Shown: positions 1 through 6,868 of the stretch, in pieces | Layout: each line of letters begins with the position of its first letter | How positions within the stretch are numbered: the first letter of the stretch is position 1 | Assembly (NCBI GenBank): GCA_017415715.1 | Contig: JAFQFD010000022.1 | Coordinates: 1-46,248, forward strand | Reading direction: 5' to 3' | Source of the DNA: Bacteroidales bacterium | GTDB taxonomy: Bacteria > Bacteroidota > Bacteroidia > Bacteroidales > UBA932 | Length of the DNA: 46,248 nt | Position numbers and translations under genes: made by a program | The notes under the pieces: generated by a model | Databases searched by the model: none | What the model was told of the DNA's origin: nothing | The model's input: the letters and a program-made list of their open reading frames with translations, nothing else

Positions 1-804
1 ACCGTTCATATTCTCATTGGCTCCACGTTCCCAAGAATGGAATGGCTTACAAAAATAGAAAGAAATTTCCAATTTCTCCGCTATTTCCTGATGTTTTGCA
101 AATTCTTTTCCATTGTCTGCCGTTATTGTATGTATCAAGTCCTTTATAGGCTGCAACGCTTCGATGGTTTTCAAGGCTAGTGGGGCGGCATCTTTCCCCG
201 AAAGCTTGCGGATCCATACCTTGGAGGTAAGCCTGTCGTTGATGGTAACAAGTGCTCCTTTATGGTTGCTTCCTATAACTGTATCTATTTCCAAGTCTCC
301 AAACCGTTCCTTTAAGTCAACTATTGCAGGACGTTCTTCTATATCCACACGATTGGGGATATATCCTCTTCCTGCAAGTGAATTCCCACGTTTGTTGTAT
401 TTCTTCCCTTTTCGACGAAGGTACTGGTACAGAGTACCTTTCTTGCGTTTGTCTTCCCATATCCAACGATACATCGTCTCATGGGAGACCATGGCAAATC
501 CTTCCACATTGCTGCGTCCCTTTATTTGTTCAGGACTATAACCTTCTTCCAATAAGGAAACAACCGTATCCTTCATTTCTTTCGTGAAGACAGGTTTGCG
601 TCCACGCAGCTTCAAGCGTGTCTCGTATTTACGTTGGGCAAGGTCATAGTTATATGTACCATTTCTCATGTCACAGTTCTTGCGTAACTCACGACTGATG
701 GTGCTTGTGCTAACACCTATGGCCTTGGCTATATATTTTCTACTCTTTCCTTCTTGTAACATCAAAGAAATTCCATATCTTTGCTCTCGGGTTAAGTGTT
801 TCAT
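1..804 (-). CDS. IS30-family transposase, C-terminus cut by window edge
   Basis: This is a DDE transposase that cuts and joins IS ends. The reading frame is open from the ATG at 804 to base 1, giving 268 residues with no stop or frameshift. Residues 1-60 are a helix-turn-helix for binding the IS ends (MKHLTREQRYG, then SRKYIAKAIGVSTSTISREL). The catalytic core shows D174 in EIDTVIGSNHKGA, D230 in TADNGKEF and E264 in SWERGANENMNG, the IS30 family signature. Family members are usually 310-330 residues, so about 50 C-terminal residues should lie left of the window. All three acidic residues are present, so the visible part looks active. No cargo gene is seen beside it. The assignment to IS30 is firm; the exact IS name is not known. 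Confidence 0.93.
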   Translation of the reverse strand, partial: MKHLTREQRYGISLMLQEGKSRKYIAKAIGVSTSTISRELRKNCDMRNGTYNYDLAQRKYETRLKLRGRKPVFTKEMKDTVVSLLEEGYSPEQIKGRSNVEGFAMVSHETMYRWIWEDKRKKGTLYQYLRRKGKKYNKRGNSLAGRGYIPNRVDIEERPAIVDLKERFGDLEIDTVIGSNHKGALVTINDRLTSKVWIRKLSGKDAAPLALKTIEALQPIKDLIHTITADNGKEFAKHQEIAEKLEISFYFCKPFHSWERGANENMNG

Positions 805-955
805 CTTTACAACTGATTTCGGTAGGAGGTTTGACGGAGTAAAGTAAGCACTTTTATCCCATTCAGTAGAGCAAGGGAGGAAATTTTCCTCTCTGCTCAC
901 TGAAATTATCTCAAACCGACAATTCCGTTGCATTTATTAGTTGAATTTTCGATAC
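805..955. mobile_element. IS30 element non-coding end (terminal region)
   Basis: The 150 bp upstream of the transposase ATG should contain the outer end of the element. Read on the minus strand it begins near 953 with AAAATTCAACTAATAAATGC, which has the look of an IS30 terminal inverted repeat. The partner end lies outside the window, so the boundary is an estimate. No target duplication can be tested. Confidence 0.4.
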
Positions 956-1007
956 TTAAACAAACAGCATTCAAATTTTAGATCACAACATAAACCAGAA
1001 AGACCAT

Positions 1008-2552
1008 ATGAAGACACCTAGACAACTTTGGAGATTATGCTTCGTCGCCATATTGGCAATCGCAATGATGCCTGCTCAGCTTCAGGCGCAATCGGAAATT
1101 CCAAAACTCAAAGCACCTACAAGAAAACTGAGGACAGCTTTCAGCAAAGTTGTGGCTCAGTATCAAATGAAGTACAACTACACGTACGCTTTGGAGGAGA
1201 CCAAAGCCCGCTACGCAACGGTAATGGCTAAGGTCCCGGAGGAAATGGCAGCGGCAAATTGGTTCATGGCAGAAATGACTGAGAATCTGAAGCAGTGGGA
1301 TGAGAATTTCATCTGGCTGCTAAAGGCCGAGGCATCGCTGAAACCGACCGATCATTTCTTCGGTACCCTGACTCATTCCAGACTTGCATGGAGCTACTAT
1401 CTCGGACGAGGATGTGAGCGTGACGAAGAGAGGGCCTTGGAACACTTCATCAAGTCGTATGAGTACGACAATGTAAGAGGTGCCTACGGATTGGGCGAAG
1501 TGTATCTGCATGGTCTCTGTATCGGAAGCAGCAACTATCTGCTGGCTCTTGACTATTTTGAACAATCAGTACACAATCAGCAGAGGTGGCCGATCATCTA
1601 TGCGATAGAGTACTATCTCAACGGCAAGGAACACAACACCGTCACCGATGAAGCGTGGGAGACGTTTCTGACAGGATATAAATTGTATATGATAGACTCA
1701 AAGCCAAAAGAGGCGATCCCATATTTCGAAAGTGCATGCTATATGGGCTTCATACCTGCATATGAATATCTTGCCGATCTTCACCTGAAATACGAGGGTA
1801 TCCCTACGGCTATCCAAACAATCCTGCCAGCTTCTAATGCAGGCTACGCTCCTGCCCTTCACCAGCATGGATACTATCTAATGCGCAGAACATATGGTAA
1901 AGTCGGACAGTGGGCCGATATGAATAAGGCAGCAGATCTGATCGGTCAGGCTGCCAGCATGGGTTACCCTGTGTCACAGATGACCTTGGGAGAAATGTAT
2001 GCCAAAGGATATGGCACTACAATCATGATTGATTGGGATGAGTCACTGAAGTGGTATGAGGCTGCAGTAAGAAACGGCGAACCTGCCGCCAAGGAAGGCA
2101 GGAATCTGGCTCTGAAAGAAGTCAAGAAAAGGCAATATGAAGCGATCGCCAGTGAGATTGAGAATCTTTCATATTCCATTTCAGAAATCATAGACCACTA
2201 TAGTGAGGACCAATCAGCCGGTATTACATACAGCAGGAGCAATAATTCTGACGTCGGTGGCGAATCTTCTTATGTGAATGAAGCAGAAGTCCGCAGACAT
2301 AGAAAGTTCTTTGATGGATACGCAGCAAGTGCAAAGTCGTGGCTCAACACCTATGCTGAAGCCGTGGCAGAAAAAGAAACAGCCAAGGATCAATTGGCCT
2401 TAAACCATGCCCAAGACAAGCTAAGACGCGCCGAAGAACGCTTGGAGTCATTTCTAAGATCAATGGAGCACCATCGACAGCAGGCTGAGCACAACGGCGG
2501 CAGTATTCCTACACATGATATAGAATTGACAATTAGGGAGTTAATGGATTAA
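1008..2552 (+). CDS. secreted Sel1-repeat (TPR-like) protein with C-terminal coiled coil
   Basis: The function is unknown. Residues 1-28 form a signal peptide (charged MKTPRQLWR, hydrophobic core, ALQAQ-type end), so the protein is exported. The middle holds helical repeats of the Sel1 type: around 115-190 (AWSYYLGRGCERDEERALEHF, then AYGLGEVYLHGL) and around 300-355 (LGEMYAKGYGTT, LKWYEAAVRNGEPAA). Such repeats normally hold protein partners. Residues about 440-500 are rich in Glu, Lys, Arg and Ala in heptads, a likely coiled coil. The gene stands alone between the IS end and a decayed region, and no clear TAnnTTTG box precedes it. Start chosen at the ATG that gives the signal peptide. Confidence 0.8.
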   Translation: MKTPRQLWRLCFVAILAIAMMPAQLQAQSEIPKLKAPTRKLRTAFSKVVAQYQMKYNYTYALEETKARYATVMAKVPEEMAAANWFMAEMTENLKQWDENFIWLLKAEASLKPTDHFFGTLTHSRLAWSYYLGRGCERDEERALEHFIKSYEYDNVRGAYGLGEVYLHGLCIGSSNYLLALDYFEQSVHNQQRWPIIYAIEYYLNGKEHNTVTDEAWETFLTGYKLYMIDSKPKEAIPYFESACYMGFIPAYEYLADLHLKYEGIPTAIQTILPASNAGYAPALHQHGYYLMRRTYGKVGQWADMNKAADLIGQAASMGYPVSQMTLGEMYAKGYGTTIMIDWDESLKWYEAAVRNGEPAAKEGRNLALKEVKKRQYEAIASEIENLSYSISEIIDHYSEDQSAGITYSRSNNSDVGGESSYVNEAEVRRHRKFFDGYAASAKSWLNTYAEAVAEKETAKDQLALNHAQDKLRRAEERLESFLRSMEHHRQQAEHNGGSIPTHDIELTIRELMD

Positions 2553-2721
2553 TCCCATCTTAAATTACTACCGAAATCGAGAAATCAATTAAATCAAGTG
2601 ATCTGATTCTGGACTGCCCGATGACTTATTCATATACATATATAAATCTATCTTGAACTTATGAAAGTATCTTTTAAGCAACTTACAGGCATCTTGAAGC
2701 TTATGGCATCACTGTATCCGG

Positions 2722-2930
2722 CTAGCCACGTCTGACCAGACCGGTCAGAGCTGATATTTCATTGAAGACATTGTCCATGTCCTCCTGGAAATGGAACGAA
2801 TGGGTGTCGTACTTGTTGTCCTCAAGGGATAGCCGTTGGCTATACACTTGTCATATCAGTGACACTGCAGCGGCGCACGTAAAGTCGGAATTGTTTGGCC
2901 TCTTAATTTCTGATATCAGAAAAATTGATT
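2722..2930 (-). pseudogene. coding remnant with in-frame stop, family unknown
   Basis: On the minus strand one frame reads ISEIKRPNNSDFTCAAAV, then a TGA at 2853-2851, then YSQRLSLEDNKYDTHSFHFQ and on to a TAG at 2724-2722, ending in ALTGLVRRG. The composition is protein-like and acidic/aromatic rather than random. There is no ATG start and no upstream partner, so it looks like the C-terminal end of a deleted gene, perhaps lost during IS activity nearby. I do not recognise the family. It could be a chance open stretch. Confidence 0.35.
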
Positions 2931-2937
2931 AGATTTG
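2930..2937 (+). promoter_or_regulatory. Bacteroidales -7 promoter box (TAGATTTG)
   Basis: It matches the TAnnTTTG consensus and lies 33 bp before the ATG of the broken mini-lipoprotein. No clear -33 TTG is seen at the usual distance. Confidence 0.4.
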
Positions 2938-2969
2938 TAAGGGCCCGCAAAAATCAGAACTAAATGAAT

Positions 2970-3103
2970 ATGAAAGACTTCTTCCCCTCATGCTGATGGC
3001 ATGCATGGCGCTGTCATCATGCGGTCTGCTCAATCTTGTAACCGCAAATCTGGTCAAGACAGTGGACCTGATATTCATTATAATGCGAATCAATGACATG
3101 TAA
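2970..3103 (+). pseudogene. mini-lipoprotein frameshifted by one base
   Basis: From 2979 onward the frame reads LLPLMLMACMALSSCGLLN and continues to a TAA at 3101-3103, with a classic lipobox (LSSC) near residue 15. The ATG at 2970 is in another frame and reads MKDFFPSC then stop. Adding one A in the run ATGAAAGACTT would restore MKRLLPLMLMACMALSSCG, a normal lipoprotein signal. The intact product would be about 44 residues with a hydrophobic tail. Either this is a recent one-base deletion, or an assembly error in a homopolymer, or a slippery A-tract. The in-frame ATG at 2990 would leave a signal with no positive charge. A TAnnTTTG box upstream supports a real former gene. Confidence 0.55.
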
Positions 3104-3196
3104 AAACCATAGTCAGCGCATCATGAATACAGATGAAAGACCTAAGACACCCACCTGCAGAATGCTGGGCGAGTCCGGAACATCGCGAGTTGTCTT

Positions 3197-6166
3197 TCAT
3201 AGTTTATTCATGTAACACAGATAACGGAGTCCTACCCTTGGCCACTTGAACCCGAGTTTCTTGAGTTCATTGACCGTAAAGTCGTTGTTTATAGGAACAT
3301 CCCTCGACACCGCTGCCATCGAATTGTAGAATCCCAGCACAGCAACATCTCTGTCGTCTTTGCAAGCCTTAAGTTTCCTTTCAAAATCACACTGCGATAC
3401 TTCCTTGACTCTGAAAGCATACTTCCTGCTCAATGTCTTGATAGTACATGTGCGCGGGTTATAAAGGTGATACACATTGTTCACCTTCTTGTGGAAGCAC
3501 AATATGACGAACGCCTCGGCACAGGCATCTACCTGGGTATAGTCGATTGTATAATCTGCTATCCGCTCTCCGTACACACCTACTTTCAAAAGTCCCTTGC
3601 AACGCTGTACAAAGCCGTTTGTGTGTGCATTTATCTGGAATTTTCCATCATATGTCCTCCATGTCAGATTGCCGATACGATAGATGTTTGCCATAAGTCC
3701 TTCAGCCCTTGCCTGGAGGACAAGCTCTTCTGCCTTATATTTTGAATGGATATATACATTCTGCATGTACTTCTGACCGATATTCAGACAGAATTCATCA
3801 AACTTGGCATCTGGAGATGTCTGCTCGACTGTTCCTGATCCGCTGACACTTGCCGTCGATGTGTGATGAAGAATCGCTCTGGCATCCTTACAGAAGTCAA
3901 TGACATTTTTAGTGCCCAACACATTGGTACGTTCAAAATCCTCGTAATGTCCGGCATGATTTACTCTCGCTGCAGTATGAATGACCATGTCCACTTTGCC
4001 GACCAGCTTGGCGTACATCTCATCGTCAAGTCCGAACCGCGGCTTCTCTATATCACCCTCTACAACTATATGTTTGAATCTGTATTTCTCTTTAGGGAAA
4101 TAATACTCTATGATGCGGTTCAGCTTCAGATTGTCCCTTACGAGGCAAATGACCGTTACGTCCTTGCCATTTAATTCTCTTAGTATGTGAGAGCCCAAGA
4201 AACCTGTTGCGCCAGTCAGGAGAATGCATTTAGGATCATGATGCGTATCGCGATTTGCATTTTGACTCATCAGTTCATTGACATTTACCTCATCATTGCC
4301 TATAGATTTACGCTCAAGTGACGAAAGATGCATTTCCAGCAATTCAACAGTTGGATTCGTATATATATCCTGCGCCTGCACGCCTATAATCTGAGCTGCC
4401 TGCATAGCTGCAAGACTGTCACCTCCAACATCAAAGAAGTCATCCTTTATGCTCAAATGCGTACGTCCAAGTATTTCCTCAAACGCATCAACGATCTTTA
4501 TCTGCATCGGTGTAGTAGGTGGCGTATATTCAGCCGAATTATTCTGAATCAACTGCTCAACCATCTCGAATGCTTCCTTTCTTCTGATCTTCAGTGTAGT
4601 CGTTTTAGGAAATTCCCTTGAAATGAAGTCGTATTTTACGATCCTTTTATATGAAGGAAGATATTTATTGACTTCATTCAGACCCTTCTTGATATGATTG
4701 ATAACACTTGAATCATTGATATCGACAGGCTGGATTGCAGCGCATATCTTGCCTTTTCTTTCATATACCATGACATCCTTGACTCCGTCAATTGTCATGA
4801 CATGTATTTCAAGTTCTTCCGGATATATGTTCTTTCCGTTTGCAAGAATGATGAGATTCTTTCTTCTGCCTGTAACATACAGGTATCCGTCTTCATCCAG
4901 ATGTCCCAGATCGCCTGTGCGAAACCATCCGTCAGCCATGAACACCTCTGATGTGGCTTCAGGATTCTTGTAATATCCCAACATGACACAATCACCTTTG
5001 ACGATGATTTCCTGATCTTCAATCTTTACCTCCATGCGTGAAATCGGCTTTCCTACAGACCCTAAGCGATTTGCTCTTGGATAGTTAGTCGCTACTAAAG
5101 GAGCGCACTCGGTAAGTCCATAACCCTGATATATATGTACACCAAGCATGTCAAATGTTTCCGCAACTTCAAGACGCAGAGCGGCTCCTCCAACAACGAT
5201 GCTGGATAGATTTCCTCCGAACTTTTCAAATACGCTCTTGTACAGCTTTCTCCTGATATCAATATTGAAACGCTTGAGCGTTTTATGAAGTTTTACTGCG
5301 ATTGCAACCTTGCGTCTGTTTTCCGGTGATTCTAATCCATCCCTGATCTTTTTGTGGAATGCCTCAGCAATCGTAGGGACGACAAGGATGATTGAAGGCT
5401 TGAAAGTGTTGATATTGGAGACAATGTTTTCAAGACGATCGTTGATACAGATTGTAATTCCACGACACAGCATTCCTAGGTGTCCTATCGTGAGTTCATA
5501 AGTATGATGGATAGGCAACACAGACAATGCGACAGGAGGGCAAGTGATATTCTCAAGAATATTCATCGTGTAATATTCAGACATATTGGCAGTGATATTC
5601 TTTTGAGTGAGCATCACTCCCTTGCTGACTCCTGTCGTTCCTGACGTGAAAAGTATTTCAGAAAGTTCTTCGGGATTGATCTTTGGTAGTGATACTGATG
5701 GGGTCTGAAGTATTTCCAGAAAATCATTACCATCTAATCGGACTACCTCGATCTTCCGTATTTCATCTTGTTCGACAACCTGCAAAAGATCTTCAAATTC
5801 ACTTGAACTGAACACAATGTCGACGTCACCCAGGTCAAAGATATTAAGAATCTCATGTCTTGAAAGCATCTTGTCGATTGGAAGAACAACGTTTCCGCTG
5901 CATGTAATACCTAGGAAAGTTGTAACCCAATGATAGCTGGTTGAGCCAACGATGGCTATGTGTTTGCCGTAATAGCCCTTATTCACCATCCATGAAGCAA
6001 TAGCCTTGACATCACGCGTAAGTTCAGAATATGTCTTGTCAACTATCAGCTCATTGACAAAATACCTGTATGCGACTCGATTGCAATATTCCCTGTCGAT
6101 TTCATCAAGGAACATCTGCAGATCGGTCAATTTATGCAGATTTGTGATAAATTCTTCCATAGTCAA
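3197..6166 (-). CDS. adenylation/carrier/thioester-reductase enzyme (carboxylic-acid-reductase-like)
   Basis: It is predicted to activate a carboxylic acid with ATP, load it on its own phosphopantetheine arm and release it as an aldehyde or alcohol with NAD(P)H. Domain order: AMP-binding, about 1-535 (A3 loop FTSGTTGVSKGV at 173-184; YGLTE at 349-353; GWFRTGDLG at 413-421; GRRKNLIILANGKN at 433-446; TTTLKIRRKE near 522-531 likely carries the catalytic Lys); carrier domain, about 555-620 (GGDSL, attachment Ser584); reductase of the short-chain dehydrogenase type, about 645-989 (GATGFLG at 652-658, TSTAS at 769-773, Tyr805-x3-Lys809). The LPIHHTYE motif at 217-224 resembles long-chain acyl-CoA synthetases, so a fatty or aryl acid is more likely than an amino acid. 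There is no condensation domain and no partner enzyme or phosphopantetheinyl transferase nearby. A structured RNA lies in front. Substrate is inferred only. Confidence 0.85.
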   Translation of the reverse strand: MTMEEFITNLHKLTDLQMFLDEIDREYCNRVAYRYFVNELIVDKTYSELTRDVKAIASWMVNKGYYGKHIAIVGSTSYHWVTTFLGITCSGNVVLPIDKMLSRHEILNIFDLGDVDIVFSSSEFEDLLQVVEQDEIRKIEVVRLDGNDFLEILQTPSVSLPKINPEELSEILFTSGTTGVSKGVMLTQKNITANMSEYYTMNILENITCPPVALSVLPIHHTYELTIGHLGMLCRGITICINDRLENIVSNINTFKPSIILVVPTIAEAFHKKIRDGLESPENRRKVAIAVKLHKTLKRFNIDIRRKLYKSVFEKFGGNLSSIVVGGAALRLEVAETFDMLGVHIYQGYGLTECAPLVATNYPRANRLGSVGKPISRMEVKIEDQEIIVKGDCVMLGYYKNPEATSEVFMADGWFRTGDLGHLDEDGYLYVTGRRKNLIILANGKNIYPEELEIHVMTIDGVKDVMVYERKGKICAAIQPVDINDSSVINHIKKGLNEVNKYLPSYKRIVKYDFISREFPKTTTLKIRRKEAFEMVEQLIQNNSAEYTPPTTPMQIKIVDAFEEILGRTHLSIKDDFFDVGGDSLAAMQAAQIIGVQAQDIYTNPTVELLEMHLSSLERKSIGNDEVNVNELMSQNANRDTHHDPKCILLTGATGFLGSHILRELNGKDVTVICLVRDNLKLNRIIEYYFPKEKYRFKHIVVEGDIEKPRFGLDDEMYAKLVGKVDMVIHTAARVNHAGHYEDFERTNVLGTKNVIDFCKDARAILHHTSTASVSGSGTVEQTSPDAKFDEFCLNIGQKYMQNVYIHSKYKAEELVLQARAEGLMANIYRIGNLTWRTYDGKFQINAHTNGFVQRCKGLLKVGVYGERIADYTIDYTQVDACAEAFVILCFHKKVNNVYHLYNPRTCTIKTLSRKYAFRVKEVSQCDFERKLKACKDDRDVAVLGFYNSMAAVSRDVPINNDFTVNELKKLGFKWPRVGLRYLCYMNKL

Positions 6167-6239
6167 GCGTCATTTTACTTCTTTGTAGTATAATTACGTA
6201 TTTTAGTTAGACATTAGAGTCTGTAAAATGGCGGGTATA

Positions 6240-6430
6240 AAAAAAATGTAGAACCACTGCCACACCGCTATCAAGGTTCACCACAAACCTTACTCACAAG
6301 TGGAGTGATTCTACATAATCGTAGATACACTTCACCCATTCGTGAGTAGTTCAAGCCATAGTCCTTTTATCTGAGGTGGTGATTCTGATAGCGGTTTAGG
6401 CTGATATGTATCGAGGCATTAAGCCTCACT
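6240..6430 (-). ncRNA. 191-nt structured RNA, 6S-like rod or leader of the reductase gene
   Basis: A promoter ends at 6435 and an 8-T run on the minus strand lies at 6246-6239, so the RNA would be about 191 nt, the usual size of 6S RNA. It folds as one long rod. The closing helix pairs 6386-6395 with 6264-6273 (10 perfect pairs); further helices pair 6376-6381 with 6279-6284, 6342-6347 with 6292-6297, and a terminal 17-pair helix 6323-6339 with 6300-6316 (three mismatches, some G-U). Large asymmetric internal loops resemble the 6S bubble. A GAGGC/GCCTC hairpin sits at the 5' end. Strand 6305-6314 can instead pair with 6248-6257 just before the T run, making a terminator. It could therefore be an independent 6S-type RNA or an attenuator of the downstream reductase gene. 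Neither identity is proven. Confidence 0.6.
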
Positions 6431-6434
6431 ACTG

Positions 6435-6464
6435 CAAAGGTAGTTATTTTTATAACAATAGCAA
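6435..6464 (-). promoter_or_regulatory. promoter of the structured RNA
   Basis: On the minus strand TTG (6464-6462) is followed after 19 bp by TACCTTTG (6442-6435), the full Bacteroidales promoter. Transcription should start near 6430. Confidence 0.75.
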
Positions 6465-6552
6465 TTTATCGAATAAATACTGATTTGGATAAATGAAACT
6501 TAAAAATTATATTTGGTGCAAATAGTATATAATCACGTATTTTCAAAAAATT

Positions 6553-6582
6553 TTGTGTAGTGTGAAAAAATCACTACTTTTG
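6553..6582 (+). promoter_or_regulatory. promoter of the SRP RNA
   Basis: TTG at 6553-6555, 19 bp spacer, then TACTTTTG at 6575-6582. The first base of the RNA helix is six bases further on. Confidence 0.8.
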
Positions 6583-6587
6583 CACTT

Positions 6588-6684
6588 GGGTAAGTCTTAC
6601 ACGACCAGCTCCCTCCAAACTCCCCCAGGACTTGACCGTAGCAAGGGTAGGAGGTCGTAGCGGTGCGATGTAATCAGCTTACCC
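6588..6684 (+). ncRNA. ffs: signal recognition particle RNA (4.5S type)
   Basis: This RNA binds Ffh and guides ribosomes making membrane proteins to FtsY. The molecule is a 97-nt rod: GGGTAAG at the 5' end pairs with CTTACCC at the 3' end, and GACC(A)GCTCCC with the GGGTAGGAGGTC side. The conserved Ffh-binding loops CAGG (6625-6628) and AGCA (6639-6642) face each other around a short tip. The tip is ACUUGACCGU, so the usual GGAA cap is replaced by a UGAC-like one. It is the small type without an Alu domain. A consensus promoter precedes it and a T run follows. Confidence 0.9.
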
Positions 6685-6690
6685 TTTTTT
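6676..6690 (+). terminator. SRP RNA terminator
   Basis: The 3' arm of the rod (AGCTTACCC) runs directly into TTTTTT at 6685-6690, so the RNA itself acts as the terminator hairpin. Confidence 0.65.
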
Positions 6691-6868
6691 CGTTTATAAT
6701 CTCCAAAGGCCCATTCGGACCTCAAAATTCATCCTTTGGCACAATCATTGAGAGATGCCCGACCGGAAGTATTTCCCATATACTTCCGTTATGATGACGA
6801 TAGTACTTTTCCTGCATTGTCGCGTCATATATATAAAACTATAACAGCTACACTTAACAAACAGACTG

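Larger units (their letters stand above)
2553..3196. other. 640-bp region without intact genes
   Basis: It contains the two decayed coding pieces described separately and one TAnnTTTG box. I see no RNA gene or IS end in it. Its position between an IS-flanked gene and the reductase gene suggests past rearrangement. Confidence 0.6.
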
